Part shown: one piece after another, positions 1 to 9,795 of the stretch | Layout of the letters: each line of letters starts with the position of its first letter | How positions within the stretch are numbered: the stretch's first letter is position 1 | Notes under the pieces: generated by a model | The model's database searches: none | What the model was told of the DNA's origin: nothing | The model's input: the letters and a program-made list of their open reading frames with translations, nothing else | Translations under genes and position numbers: made by a program | Assembly: GCF_037963865.1 (NCBI RefSeq) | Contig: NZ_CP150170.1 | Span: forward strand, 3,348,001 to 3,412,000 | Length of the DNA stretch: 64,000 nucleotides | Direction of reading: 5' to 3' | Origin: Paenibacillus sp. FSL R10-2734 | Lineage (GTDB): Bacteria; Bacillota; Bacilli; Paenibacillales; Paenibacillaceae

Positions 1-80
1 CTGAGTTTAACAAAGAGCATTTGCATCAAGCAGTTGCTGAATATCAACGCCGTACACGTCGCTATGGTGGACTGAAGTAG
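1..80 (+). CDS. uppS: Isoprenyl transferase (undecaprenyl diphosphate synthase), C-terminal end only
   Basis: Only the last 25 codons are in the window (frame starting at base 3), ending in RRTRRYGGLK and TAG. An RRYGGL-like C-terminus is typical of cis-prenyltransferases of the UppS family, which make the C55 lipid carrier for peptidoglycan precursors. The position directly upstream of cdsA and dxr is the conserved Bacillus order, which supports the call. The gene is cut by the window edge, not broken. The fragment is short, so the identification rests on the tail motif and the context. Confidence 0.85.
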   Translation, partial: EFNKEHLHQAVAEYQRRTRRYGGLK

Positions 81-101
81 CTTGTTAGGAGATGGAAACC
101 T

Positions 102-905
102 TTGAAGCAGCGATTGATTACCGGAATTGTTGCCGGAGCACTATTTTTAGGCTTATGCGTGTTGGGGAACTGGCCATATCAGTTGTTACTCACTGCCATG
201 GCTTTTATCGGGTTTTATGAATTTGTGAAAATGATAGGGATACCTGCGCTTTCCGGTTCTACCGTTCTTGGTTATGCAGCCATTCTAAGTTTCATGATCC
301 CTTGGAATTTGCTTGGGATCTCTGCACCCTTTTCGTGGGAACAAGGAATTTGGATTCTGCTGCTGTTGTTCCTTTTAGTTACAGTTTTTACTAAAAATAA
401 ATTGGATATTCGAGTAACAGCCTTGCTGTTTACTGGTATAGTATACATTGGAATGGGTTTTTCCTATATGGCCATGGCTCGTGCATCGGATGACGGACAT
501 GGTTTGTTATGGACGTTCTTGCTCCTTTTCTGCATTTGGGGCAGTGATGCCGGAGCCTACTTTGTTGGAAAAAGCATGGGGAAGAACAAGCTTTGGCCTG
601 CCATTAGTCCTAACAAAACGGTGGAAGGTGCGGTTGGTGGAGTAGTGATCTCGATGCTAATAGCTATCGTTTTTGCAATAGTTGCTCCTGAACAATTAGC
701 GATAGGACGAGCGATCCTTATAGGGCTTTCTTGTGCGGTATTGGGTCAGCTTGGTGATCTTGTGCAATCTGCTTATAAACGTGCGTATGGTATCAAAGAT
801 TCAGGCACGCTTCTGCCAGGGCACGGTGGTATTCTTGATCGATGTGATAGCTGGATTATCGTATTTCCATTCGTACATATCGTAACGCTTATGCCTTACT
901 ATTAA
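102..905 (+). CDS. cdsA: Phosphatidate cytidylyltransferase (CDP-diglyceride synthase)
   Basis: Makes CDP-diacylglycerol from phosphatidic acid and CTP in the membrane, the precursor of phosphatidylglycerol (see pgsA at 43960). The 267-residue product is almost entirely hydrophobic helices. Near the C-terminus it carries the CDS signature SAYKRAYGIKDSG...PGHGGILDRCDS, with the conserved KD, HGG and DRxD residues. The start is TTG at 102, preceded by TAGGAGATGG at 86-95. It lies 21 bp after uppS and 20 bp before dxr, so these genes are probably co-transcribed. Confidence 0.95.
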   Translation: MKQRLITGIVAGALFLGLCVLGNWPYQLLLTAMAFIGFYEFVKMIGIPALSGSTVLGYAAILSFMIPWNLLGISAPFSWEQGIWILLLLFLLVTVFTKNKLDIRVTALLFTGIVYIGMGFSYMAMARASDDGHGLLWTFLLLFCIWGSDAGAYFVGKSMGKNKLWPAISPNKTVEGAVGGVVISMLIAIVFAIVAPEQLAIGRAILIGLSCAVLGQLGDLVQSAYKRAYGIKDSGTLLPGHGGILDRCDSWIIVFPFVHIVTLMPYY

Positions 906-925
906 CGGAAGGAGAGGGTATAACT

Positions 926-2065
926 ATGAAAAAAATAAGTGTTCTTGGTTCCACAGGTTCGATAGGCACTCAGACTCTAGATGTCATCGCTATGCACCCA
1001 GACTCTTTTCAAGTTGATGGCTTGGCGGCTGGAACGAATACAGCATTATTGCTGGAACAAGTTCGCCGGTTTAACCCACGTCGTGTTTCTGTTGCGACAA
1101 AGGAACTGGCTGATGAGATTAGATCCAGTCTGCCTTCTGGCACACAGCTATACAGCGGAAATGAAGGTCTTGTTGAGGTGGCAGCTGGTGGAGATGCCGA
1201 AATGGTCGTAACGGCTGTTATGGGTAGCGTAGGCCTCCAATCCACGTTAGCTGCAATCGAAGCAGGCAAACATATTGGACTAGCCAATAAAGAGACTTTG
1301 GTAACAGCAGGACATCTCGTCACTGAACTCGCTAATCGTAAGGGCGTTAAGCTGTTACCTATTGATAGCGAGCACTCTGCTATTTTTCAATGCTTAAATG
1401 GTGAGAATCTTGCTGATGTTGCTTGTATTACTTTAACAGCTTCTGGTGGATCTTTCCGAGATTTCACTCGTGATCAACTCAGCAATGTAACGGTAGAAGA
1501 TGCACTTCGTCATCCGAATTGGAGCATGGGCGCGAAAATAACGATTGATTCTGCTACAATGGTGAATAAAGGTCTTGAGGTTATTGAAGCGCATTGGTTA
1601 TTTGGCCTTCCTTATGAACAAGTGAATGTGCTATTGCATCCAGAGAGTATCATTCACTCTTATGTTGAGTTCCGCGATAGCAGCATTATTGCTCAGCTTG
1701 GTACTCCCGATATGCGTGTCCCTATTCAATATGCGCTCACATATCCCGATCGCTGGGAGTCACCGGCACAGCGTTTATCGTTAGCTGAAATTGGACGTTT
1801 GACTTTCCGAGAAATGGATTATGAACGATTCCCTGCGCTGAAGCTAGCCATGGAATGTGGAAAAGCTGGAGGGACAGCTACTACTGCTTTTAATGCTGCA
1901 AATGAAATCGCTGTAGCTCGTTTCTTGAGTCGTGAGATTCCATTCTTGCGCATTGAGGAGATCATCGGAGAAGTGTTACATCGTCATGTTAACGAGGATA
2001 ATCCAAATCTGGAGCAGATTGAATCCTGCGACATTCGAGTTCGTGAGCTGGCAGCAACGCTGTAG
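926..2065 (+). CDS. dxr: 1-deoxy-D-xylulose-5-phosphate reductoisomerase
   Basis: Second step of the MEP isoprenoid pathway: NADPH-dependent conversion of DXP to MEP in the cytosol. The 379-residue length is standard. The N-terminal nucleotide-binding GSTGSIG is at residues 8-14, and the metal-binding D147-S-E149 is followed by HSAIFQ. SGGSFRD and the C-terminal helical domain are present. The ATG start has GGAAGGAGAGGG upstream. It sits between cdsA and rasP as in Bacillus and feeds the UppS reaction encoded just upstream. Confidence 0.97.
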   Translation: MKKISVLGSTGSIGTQTLDVIAMHPDSFQVDGLAAGTNTALLLEQVRRFNPRRVSVATKELADEIRSSLPSGTQLYSGNEGLVEVAAGGDAEMVVTAVMGSVGLQSTLAAIEAGKHIGLANKETLVTAGHLVTELANRKGVKLLPIDSEHSAIFQCLNGENLADVACITLTASGGSFRDFTRDQLSNVTVEDALRHPNWSMGAKITIDSATMVNKGLEVIEAHWLFGLPYEQVNVLLHPESIIHSYVEFRDSSIIAQLGTPDMRVPIQYALTYPDRWESPAQRLSLAEIGRLTFREMDYERFPALKLAMECGKAGGTATTAFNAANEIAVARFLSREIPFLRIEEIIGEVLHRHVNEDNPNLEQIESCDIRVRELAATL

Positions 2066-2220
2066 AACGTAGAAAGAGCCGAAGGCGTTATTGCTTGGCT
2101 GGAAATACTTACTTTGCCCTAAAATAGGTTGGGTCAGTTGATTCTCTTGTGCCTGATCGGAGAATAATGATAAATTAAGAGGACATACTTCGGTCTTACA
2201 CCTAAAGGGGGATGATACGT

Positions 2221-3495
2221 TTGGAAATGGTTCAAGTCGTTTTATTAACGGTGCTCATGTTTTTTGTTCTGGTGACTGTTCATGAATGGGGTCACTATTA
2301 TTTTGCCAAACGCGCCGGTATACTCGTGAGGGAATTTGCTATCGGTTTCGGTCCGAAACTGTTTTCTTATAAACGGAATGAGACACAATTCACTCTGCGT
2401 TTACTGCCTTTTGGCGGTTATGCTCGGATGGCTGGTGAAGATCCAGAGATTATTGAAATTGGCTCAGGACAGACCATTGCGGTAAGACTCGGCCAGGATA
2501 ACAAAGTGAAGAATATTTATTTGGACGCACTGGATACACGTAAAAATGTCATCCGTGGTGAGGCTTTACACACCGATCTGGAAAATGATTTGCAAATCCG
2601 CTTGGATGTGGATGGCGAAGTTACTACTTATGAAGTCCATCCGCAAGCTATGATGATCAGAGGGACTCAGCAGACTCAAATTGCGCCCAAAGATCGTCAA
2701 TTTGGTAGCAAGACCGTAGGTCAACGTGCACTGGCTATTGTTGCGGGTCCTGTAATGAACTTCCTTTTAGCCTTTGTACTGTTTGCCATCCATTTGCAGA
2801 TGGTTGGTATTCCGGTCGAGAATCCTACTTATGTTAAGATTGGCGACATCTCTGAAGGAATGCCGGCGCAAGAGGCAGGATTGCAAAAGGGTGACATTAT
2901 TGTCTCCATAAACGGTGAGAAGATCGGTTCCGATTACAAAAAAATGATTGACTTAACCTCAGAGTCCAAAGGGAAAGAAATGAAATGGACGCTGCAACGT
3001 GGTGATGAGACCCTTAACGTGACTCTCGTTCCTCGTAGCATGGAGGGACAAGAAGGCGGTAAAATTGGGATTACACCTGAACTGCCTACCCGCAAAGCAG
3101 GGATTGGCGAGACGTTGACAGGTTCAGGTAAAGCTATGGTCGATACGACCGAAGCTATCTTTCTGGGCTTTAAGCAATTGATCAATAAATTCAATATGGA
3201 TGATATTGGAGGCCCGGTTCGTACCTTTGAGGTAACCGGTCAAATTGCCCAACAAGGTATCCAGTATCTTACTTACTGGGCCGCTATCCTAAGTCTGTAT
3301 TTAGGGATCTTTAATCTACTACCGATTCCAGCACTAGATGGAAGCCGACTGGCGTTCCTAGGTGTGGAAGCATTACGTGGTAAACCTGTAGATCCGAGTC
3401 GTGAGGGTATGGTTCACTTTGTTGGATTTGCACTGCTATTTTTATTAATGATTGCTGTTACGTATAATGATATTTTACGTTTGATCAGCGGCTAA
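2221..3495 (+). CDS. rasP: RIP site-2 zinc metalloprotease RasP/RseP
   Basis: Intramembrane protease that cleaves anti-sigma factors and remnant signal peptides. HEWGH at residues 21-25 in the first membrane segment supplies the zinc ligands and catalytic Glu. A PDZ domain lies around 215-285 (AGLQKGDIIVSINGE), and NLLPIPALDGSR near residue 365 is the second conserved S2P motif. An in-frame ATG at 2212 sits directly on the AAAGGGGG Shine-Dalgarno. TTG at 2221, about 9 bases downstream, is therefore the better start and gives 424 residues. The 155 bp upstream holds no gene and may contain a promoter I cannot define. Confidence 0.95.
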   Translation: MEMVQVVLLTVLMFFVLVTVHEWGHYYFAKRAGILVREFAIGFGPKLFSYKRNETQFTLRLLPFGGYARMAGEDPEIIEIGSGQTIAVRLGQDNKVKNIYLDALDTRKNVIRGEALHTDLENDLQIRLDVDGEVTTYEVHPQAMMIRGTQQTQIAPKDRQFGSKTVGQRALAIVAGPVMNFLLAFVLFAIHLQMVGIPVENPTYVKIGDISEGMPAQEAGLQKGDIIVSINGEKIGSDYKKMIDLTSESKGKEMKWTLQRGDETLNVTLVPRSMEGQEGGKIGITPELPTRKAGIGETLTGSGKAMVDTTEAIFLGFKQLINKFNMDDIGGPVRTFEVTGQIAQQGIQYLTYWAAILSLYLGIFNLLPIPALDGSRLAFLGVEALRGKPVDPSREGMVHFVGFALLFLLMIAVTYNDILRLISG

Positions 3496-3520
3496 TTTTC
3501 TTCGGGAGGCATTCCATTAC

Positions 3521-4969
3521 ATGGCAAAAGATAAGCAATTCGTTACGGAAATCACGCCGCAGAGCGAGGATTTCTCACGCTGGTATATTGATGTTATTAA
3601 AAAAGGAGACTTGATGGATTACTCTCCTGTTCGAGGCTGTATCGTATTTAAGCCAGAAGGCTATGAAATATGGGAGCATATTCAGGCGGAGATGAACCGT
3701 CGCCTCAAGGAAACTGGGCATCGTAATGCTTATTTCCCGGTGTTCATTCCAGAAAGCTTCTTTCAAAAGGAAAAGGATCATATTGAAGGCTTTAATCCCG
3801 AACTGCCATGGGTAACTGAGGCAGGTGGTGACGTGCTTGAGGAACGTCTGGCAGTCCGTCCTACCTCTGAGACCATGTTCGGCCATATGTATTCCAAATG
3901 GATTCAGTCCTATCGTGACCTTCCTGTTCTTATCAATCAGTGGGCGAATGTGGTGCGCTGGGAGAAGCGTACATTACCATTTATTCGAACCACTGAGTTT
4001 CTCTGGCAAGAAGGGCATACCGCGCATGAGAATGAAGCTGAAGCTCGCGAAGAAACAATGAAGATGCTAGACAACTACCGTGATTTTGCAGAAACTTTCC
4101 TTGCCATTCCGGTAATCACTGGACAGAAGACACCTTCCGAGCGTTTTGCTGGTGCAGTAGATACTTATTCTATTGAAGCGATGATGAAAGATGGAAAGGC
4201 TGTGCAGGCTGCAACCTCACATTACTTGGGTACCAAGTTCGCAACAGCTTTTGAGATCCAGTATTTGAGCCGTGACAATAATTTGGAATATGTGCACACT
4301 ACTTCATGGGGATCCACTACACGCTTGATTGGTTCGCTGATTATGGTGCATGGTGATGACCGTGGTCTTGTTCTGCCACCTAAAGTAGCGCCAACTCAAG
4401 TGATTATGATTCCTATCGGACCACCTAAGACTCGCGAAGCTGTGATTGGACGGACGGACGAGCTGTTCAAGGAGCTGAAGAACGCTGGCGTTCGCGTACG
4501 TGTGGACGACCGCTCCGATGTAACTCCAGGTTGGAAGTTCAATGAATATGAAATGCGTGGTGTACCAGTGCGCTTAGAGCTTGGACCACGCGACATGGAG
4601 AATGGCGTCTGCGTGATCGTCTCACGTGTCACAGGTGAGAAGAAGGTTATTCAACAGGAGAACCTTGTCGAAGAGGTTCAAGCAATGTTAGAACAGGTTC
4701 ACAATGAAATGTTCGAACGTGCCCTGAAATTCCGTGAGGATCATTTCTATTCTGTAGATTCCTTAGAAGAAATGAAAGCTTCGATGGAAGAAAAACGCGG
4801 CTTTGCACTGGCTGGCTGGTGTGGTTCCGAAGAATGCGAGTCCAAAGTTAAGGAAGAGACAGGTGCGGGCAGCCGTAACATTCCTTTCGATCCGGCGGAG
4901 AAGAAGGAAGTCTGCATTTGCTGTGGTAAACCAGCTGAGCACACTGTGGTTTTTGCAAAGGCATATTAA
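3521..4969 (+). CDS. proS: Prolyl-tRNA synthetase, short archaeal/eukaryotic-type (ProS type 3)
   Basis: Charges tRNA-Pro. Class II motifs are visible: motif 2 around FIRTTEFLWQEGHTAH and motif 3 around GSLIMVHGDDRGLVLPP. At 482 residues it lacks the large editing insertion of the bacterial-type enzyme (about 570 residues). It ends in a cysteine-containing domain (CGSEECES...CICCGKPAE) and a terminal Tyr, as in the archaeal/eukaryotic-type enzymes. The start ATG has TCGGGAGG upstream. It occupies the rasP-proS-polC slot where B. subtilis has the bacterial-type enzyme. The 25-bp gap to rasP leaves no room for a T-box leader. Confidence 0.95.
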   Translation: MAKDKQFVTEITPQSEDFSRWYIDVIKKGDLMDYSPVRGCIVFKPEGYEIWEHIQAEMNRRLKETGHRNAYFPVFIPESFFQKEKDHIEGFNPELPWVTEAGGDVLEERLAVRPTSETMFGHMYSKWIQSYRDLPVLINQWANVVRWEKRTLPFIRTTEFLWQEGHTAHENEAEAREETMKMLDNYRDFAETFLAIPVITGQKTPSERFAGAVDTYSIEAMMKDGKAVQAATSHYLGTKFATAFEIQYLSRDNNLEYVHTTSWGSTTRLIGSLIMVHGDDRGLVLPPKVAPTQVIMIPIGPPKTREAVIGRTDELFKELKNAGVRVRVDDRSDVTPGWKFNEYEMRGVPVRLELGPRDMENGVCVIVSRVTGEKKVIQQENLVEEVQAMLEQVHNEMFERALKFREDHFYSVDSLEEMKASMEEKRGFALAGWCGSEECESKVKEETGAGSRNIPFDPAEKKEVCICCGKPAEHTVVFAKAY

Positions 4970-5009
4970 TCTTTTGGCACCGATCAACAGTTTTGTAGTA
5001 TTTTAATCT

Positions 5010-5076
5010 AGCTTCTGGAGAGAGGAGTCAGCGGGCCTAAAGAACCCAATGCTTTTTGAATCCAGAAGCTTTTTAA
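5010..5076 (+). terminator. Inverted repeat followed by T run after proS
   Basis: AGCTTCTGG (5010-5018) pairs perfectly with CCAGAAGCT (5062-5070), which is followed by TTTTT. The 43-base loop is long for an intrinsic terminator, and internal GGG/CCC bases could shorten it. It is probably the end of the uppS-proS transcript. Confidence 0.5.
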
Positions 5077-5126
5077 AATATAAGGATATATAGGCTTACG
5101 CAAAAAATTATCCTTCTATTTTTACG

Positions 5127-5171
5127 AGAAACGGTTATCGTCTTTAAAAGACGACAACGTCGTTTCTTCTT
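5127..5171 (+). terminator. AAACG-armed hairpin upstream of polC
   Basis: AGAAACG (5127-5133) pairs with CGTTTCT (5161-5167). Inside it a GTCTTT/AAAAGAC hairpin stacks, and TTCTT follows. Similar hairpins with AAACGG arms occur at 9598 and 18613. It could be a second terminator for the proS transcript or a member of a dispersed repeat. Confidence 0.5.
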
Positions 5172-5239
5172 ATCATATTGTACGTTCACTGAATATCATT
5201 GGATGTGTTTTACGGAGTTATCAAAGGTGGGAGGAAAGC

Positions 5240-8200
5240 ATGGAACAAAACCAGGAGAGAAGAAAAAGATTCGAGCTCTTGATGAAGCAAGGTGAAATTC
5301 CACCTGCAATCATGGATCCCTACTTTTTAGATGGATATATAGAACGTGTAGAGATCAGCCGCGGTAACCGAGACTGGCAAATTGTCATTGCGAAAGAAAG
5401 TCTGGTTCCAGCGCAGGTATACCGGACATTTTGCCTCAGAATGCGTGAGAAGCTGCAGCATATAGCCAAGGTAAGCTTTTTGTTCGTATATGATGAAAAA
5501 GTTAGTAGAGCAGAGCTAATCCAAGAATATTGGGGATTGTTTCTGGAGTGGGTGACCCGCGAGATCCCTTCGGTTAACGGCTGGCTGACACGCTCTAGCC
5601 AAGAGCTAAAAGATGACACCTTAATGTTGACGATGAGTGACTCCACTTCTATGGAGCTGGCTCGTAAAAAGGGCATCGATGGGGCAATTATTAAATTTTA
5701 TGATAAGTATTTCGGACTCACTTTAAAAGTTAAGTTGCTAATGGCGGAGAACGAAAATAATAATGTTGAAGCATACGAAGAATTTCAGCAAAAGCTTCAG
5801 CAGGAACAACGAGAGATCGTTGAACAGATGATGTCTGCAGTAGAAGCCGAAGAGCCTGTTGATGATAGTGATCCGAATGAAGTGATCAAGCTTCAAGTGG
5901 GATATGAAATTAAGGAACAGGCTGTGCCGATGCTTGAAATTCAAGATGAAGAGAAGAAAATTACAGTTCAAGGTACCATTTTTGGTCTGGATCGAAAAGA
6001 GCTTCGCAACGGAAATACCTTATTCACCTTTACGCTCACTGACTTTACAGATTCTTTACAAATGAAGATGTTTGCTAAGACCAAAGAGGATCTGAAGGTT
6101 ATGGGTCAGCTTGCTAACGGTAAATGGGTGAAAGCACGCGGAAAAGTAGAATATGACCGTTTCATGCAGATTCCGGAGCTAGTGATGATCCCTTCGGACT
6201 TAACAGAAGTTAAGGCACCGCCTGCGCGTAAAGATACAGCTCCTAAGAAACGCGTGGAGTTCCACCTTCACACTACGATGAGTACGATGGATGCGGTCAC
6301 ACCGATCACTACCTATGTCAAAACAGCTGCCCAGTGGGGGCATCCAGCAATCGCTATTTCTGATCATGGCGGAGTTCAGGCTTTTCCTGATGCGAACCAT
6401 GCAGCTCATAAGCATAAAATAAAAATGATTTATGGTGTGGAAGCCAATGTCGTGAATGACTCTGTGAATATTGTGGAGAATGCTCAGCCTTTGGACTTGA
6501 AGACAGCTACCTATGTAGTGTTTGATATAGAAACCACGGGGTTATCGATTACCCGCAATAATATTACGGAGCTGGCGGCCATTAAAATGTGCGAAGGCAA
6601 AGAAGTAGACCGTTATTCTACTTTTGTTAATCCGCATGAGAAGATCCCTTATCATATTCAGCAATTGACCAATATTACGGATGAAATGGTTAAGGATGCT
6701 CCTGATCTTGAACCAGTACTGCATAAGTTTGTTGAATTTGTAGGTGACAGTATCCTTGTTGCTCATAACGCCAGATTTGATATGGGTTTTATTCAGGCAT
6801 CGTTAGTTAAACTGGGTCTGCCTACACTGCAGAATCCATCACTCGATACCCTGGAACTCGCACGTTTACTATATCCGTCAATGAAGAATCACAGGCTGAA
6901 TACATTAGCCGATAAATATAAAGTTCTTTTGGAAAGTCATCACCGTGCGATAGACGATACCATAGCACTTGGCGGGATTTTAACAGGCTTGCTCGCGGAT
7001 GCTGAAAAGATGAAGGGCATGACTCGCCTTGATCGACTAAATGATTATGTGGGTAATGACCTTTCGAATACAAGACCGTTTCACTGTAATATTTACGCGC
7101 TTAATCAGGTGGGCAAAAAAAATCTCTATAAACTCATTTCCATGTCGCATACGGAATATTTCAAACGTGTACCTTGTATTCCTAAATCCAAGCTGGAAGA
7201 GCATCGAGATGGACTGCTCGTAATATCCGGTTGTGAACGTGGCGAGTTTTTTGAAGCAGTACTCAATAAAACGACTGAAGAAGCCATGGAGGTTGCTCAT
7301 TTTTACGATGTGCTGGAGATTCAGCCATTGACCATGTACATGCATTTGGTGGACAAGGGTTTTGTAGCAGGTCCAGACGAGCTTCGCGATGTAGTCCGTA
7401 AGGTTTGTGAAATAGGGGAACAGCTGAATAAACCTGTTATAGCAACGGGAAATGTACATTATCTCGAACCGAGGGACAAGCTGTATCGTGATATTACGAT
7501 TAACGGGATTACAGGCTTTAGTCCTCTTAAAGACCAACGCAAACCGGATGCTCATTTCCGAACAACGGATGAAATGCTGGCTGAATTCGAATTCCTCGGT
7601 GCTGAAAAAGCGATGGAGGTCGTGGTTACGAATACAGTTGAGCTGGCTGAACGTTTTGAAGAGCTGGAGCTTTTTCCAGATAAGCTATTTACACCAATTA
7701 TTGACGGAGCAGACGAAGAAATTCGCGAAACCTGTTACAACACTGCTAAATCTATTTATGGTGAAGAATTACCTGAGGTAGTTATAGCTCGGTTGGAGAA
7801 AGAGCTTGCTCCAATTATCAAATACGGTTTCTCTGCCAACTATTTGATTTCTGAACGTCTTGTTAAAAAATCAAATCAGGATGGGTATCTCGTAGGATCG
7901 CGGGGTTCTGTAGGCTCTTCTGTTGTAGCGACATTTCTGGGAATTTCAGAAGTTAATCCTTTGCCAGCTCATTATATTTGCCTTAATCCTGAGTGTCGCC
8001 ATAGTGAATGGTTCCTGGACGGCAGTGTGCGGAGTGGATTCGATTTACCAGACAAGGTTTGCCCAGATTGCGGGGAGAAGCTCAAAGGTGAAGGTCAGGA
8101 TATTCCGTTTGAGACTTTTCTTGGATTTAAGGGGGATAAGGTTCCCGATATCGATTTGAACTTCTCAGGGGAATATCAGCCGAATGCACATAACTTTACC

Positions 8201-9568
8201 AAAGAAATGTTTGGTGAGAAAAATGTGTTCCGTGCCGGAACCATCGGTACGGTAGCTGAGAAGACAGCCTTCGGTTTTGCAAAAAAATACGAAGAATTGC
8301 ACCAGAAACGTTGGCGTGGAGCTGAGGTCGGCCGTCTGGCGGCTGGCTGTACAGGCGTTAAACGTAGTACGGGGCAGCATCCCGGTGGTATAGTCGTTGT
8401 TCCAGACTATATGGAGGTAGAAGATATTACGCCAGTGCAATTCCCGGCGGATGATGTCAATGCCGAGTGGAAGACAACACACTTTGATTATCACGCTTTT
8501 GACGCCAATCTGCTGAAGCTTGATATTCTGGGTCATGATGATCCGACGATGATGCGGATGCTGCAGGATTTAACAGGTGTTGATCCAACCACTATACCGA
8601 TGAATGATCCGAAAGTAATGAGCATGTTTAACTCTACTGATGCTCTTGGTGTAAGACCTGACGAGATCAGATCACCGGTTGCAACCTATGGAGTGCCCGA
8701 AATGGGCACCAAGTTCGTACGGCAAATGCTTATTGAATCGAAGCCGTCCAGCTTTGCTGACTTACTGCAAATATCAGGCTTGTCTCATGGTACTGGGGTT
8801 TGGCTTGGTAATGCGCAAGAGCTTATAAAGAATAACACCTGTAACATTAAGACCGTTATTGGTTGCCGGGATGATATCATGCTCTTCCTGATTTATAAAG
8901 CGGGAATGGATGCGGGCTTGGCCTTTAAGATTACCGAGAGTGTTCGTAAGGGTAAAGGGTTGTCTGCCGAATGGATCGAGGAAATGAAGAATTGCAAGGT
9001 TCCGCAATGGTATATTGATTCTTGTCTGAAGATTCAATACATGTTCCCGAAGGCGCATGCTGCTGCATACGTTATCTCTGCAGTACGTACCGCCTACTTC
9101 AAGCTGTATTATCCTATTGAATATTATGCGACCTATTTCTCTGTACGGGCAGCAGATTTTGACATTGAATTGTGCTGTAAGGGATATGAAGCCATCAACC
9201 GTCAGATCGTAGAAATTGAGCAAAAAGGATTCCAAGCTTTGCCTAAAGAAAAGGCGATGTTACCTGTCCTTGAGATGGCTTTGGAGATGACGGCACGTGG
9301 TTTCACATTCAAAAATATAGATCTTTACCGTTCCGGAGCGAATAAGTTTATTGTTGATGGGAAAAGTTTGATTCCACCGTTTTCTTCATTAGCTGGAATC
9401 GGTGAGAATGCTGCGATCAACATAGCTGCTGCGAAGGATGCTGGAGAGTTCCTTTCTATTGAGGATTTCCAGCAGAAATCAAAGGCGAGTAAGACAGTTA
9501 TTGAATTGCTGACGGGCATGGGCTGCTTCCGCGGCTTACCGGAGAGCAATCAACTTTCCCTATTTTAA
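5240..9568 (+). CDS. polC: DNA polymerase III alpha subunit, Gram-positive PolC type
   Basis: Replicative polymerase of low-GC Gram-positives with built-in 3'-5' proofreading. In order, the 1442 residues show: an N-terminal domain and OB-fold region; a PHP domain start (HLH at 342-344); an inserted DnaQ-like exonuclease starting FDIETTGL at 428, with D429 and E431 as metal ligands; the PHP remainder; a zinc module CLNPEC...CPDCGE around 914-945; and the polymerase core with PDIDLNFSGEYQ near 970. The full length and the exonuclease inside PHP are diagnostic of PolC. The start ATG follows GGTGGGAGGAAAGC. The gene is monocistronic between two terminator-like regions. Confidence 0.98.
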   Translation: MEQNQERRKRFELLMKQGEIPPAIMDPYFLDGYIERVEISRGNRDWQIVIAKESLVPAQVYRTFCLRMREKLQHIAKVSFLFVYDEKVSRAELIQEYWGLFLEWVTREIPSVNGWLTRSSQELKDDTLMLTMSDSTSMELARKKGIDGAIIKFYDKYFGLTLKVKLLMAENENNNVEAYEEFQQKLQQEQREIVEQMMSAVEAEEPVDDSDPNEVIKLQVGYEIKEQAVPMLEIQDEEKKITVQGTIFGLDRKELRNGNTLFTFTLTDFTDSLQMKMFAKTKEDLKVMGQLANGKWVKARGKVEYDRFMQIPELVMIPSDLTEVKAPPARKDTAPKKRVEFHLHTTMSTMDAVTPITTYVKTAAQWGHPAIAISDHGGVQAFPDANHAAHKHKIKMIYGVEANVVNDSVNIVENAQPLDLKTATYVVFDIETTGLSITRNNITELAAIKMCEGKEVDRYSTFVNPHEKIPYHIQQLTNITDEMVKDAPDLEPVLHKFVEFVGDSILVAHNARFDMGFIQASLVKLGLPTLQNPSLDTLELARLLYPSMKNHRLNTLADKYKVLLESHHRAIDDTIALGGILTGLLADAEKMKGMTRLDRLNDYVGNDLSNTRPFHCNIYALNQVGKKNLYKLISMSHTEYFKRVPCIPKSKLEEHRDGLLVISGCERGEFFEAVLNKTTEEAMEVAHFYDVLEIQPLTMYMHLVDKGFVAGPDELRDVVRKVCEIGEQLNKPVIATGNVHYLEPRDKLYRDITINGITGFSPLKDQRKPDAHFRTTDEMLAEFEFLGAEKAMEVVVTNTVELAERFEELELFPDKLFTPIIDGADEEIRETCYNTAKSIYGEELPEVVIARLEKELAPIIKYGFSANYLISERLVKKSNQDGYLVGSRGSVGSSVVATFLGISEVNPLPAHYICLNPECRHSEWFLDGSVRSGFDLPDKVCPDCGEKLKGEGQDIPFETFLGFKGDKVPDIDLNFSGEYQPNAHNFTKEMFGEKNVFRAGTIGTVAEKTAFGFAKKYEELHQKRWRGAEVGRLAAGCTGVKRSTGQHPGGIVVVPDYMEVEDITPVQFPADDVNAEWKTTHFDYHAFDANLLKLDILGHDDPTMMRMLQDLTGVDPTTIPMNDPKVMSMFNSTDALGVRPDEIRSPVATYGVPEMGTKFVRQMLIESKPSSFADLLQISGLSHGTGVWLGNAQELIKNNTCNIKTVIGCRDDIMLFLIYKAGMDAGLAFKITESVRKGKGLSAEWIEEMKNCKVPQWYIDSCLKIQYMFPKAHAAAYVISAVRTAYFKLYYPIEYYATYFSVRAADFDIELCCKGYEAINRQIVEIEQKGFQALPKEKAMLPVLEMALEMTARGFTFKNIDLYRSGANKFIVDGKSLIPPFSSLAGIGENAAINIAAAKDAGEFLSIEDFQQKSKASKTVIELLTGMGCFRGLPESNQLSLF

Positions 9569-9597
9569 AGGCTTTAACAACACTTATTTCATGGTAA

Positions 9598-9643
9598 GCA
9601 GAAACGGCTTTGCCGTCCTTTTTGGGACGGTACCCGTTTCTGC
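9598..9643 (+). terminator. Terminator-like hairpin after polC
   Basis: GCAGAAACGG (9598-9607) pairs exactly with CCGTTTCTGC (9634-9643). An inner GCCGTCC-TTTTT-GGGACGGT stem lies within, and GAAAAATAC follows. It lies 30 bp after the polC stop and shares AAACGG arms with hairpins at 5127 and 18613. The missing U-tract on the + side makes it an imperfect intrinsic terminator. Confidence 0.55.
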
Positions 9644-9735
9644 GAAAAATACAAAACGTATAGGATGACGTGAAACTTATACTTTCTTGTATTTCTAGAA
9701 AAGAGCTCACCAAAGGGGGAGTCAAGGGCTAGCAC

Positions 9736-9764
9736 TTGTCAGTCCAGACTCACTATGGTATAAT
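9736..9764 (+). promoter_or_regulatory. SigA promoter of the rimP-nusA-infB operon
   Basis: TTGTCA (9736-9741), a 17-base spacer, then a perfect TATAAT (9759-9764). It is the strongest housekeeping promoter match in the first 10 kb. Between it and rimP lies the hairpin TAAAGAGTGGGG-AAA-CCCACTCTTTA (about 9796-9822), which may be a leader structure or attenuator. Confidence 0.75.
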
Positions 9765-9795
9765 TTCTTTGGTAATAATGAGATAAGTCCGTTGT

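Noticed and set aside
3496..3520. T-box leader for proS
   Set aside because: Only 25 bp separate rasP and proS, so there is no space.
7037..7555. 172-codon minus-strand open frame inside polC
   Set aside because: Antisense to conserved PolC sequence, no ribosome binding site and no family.
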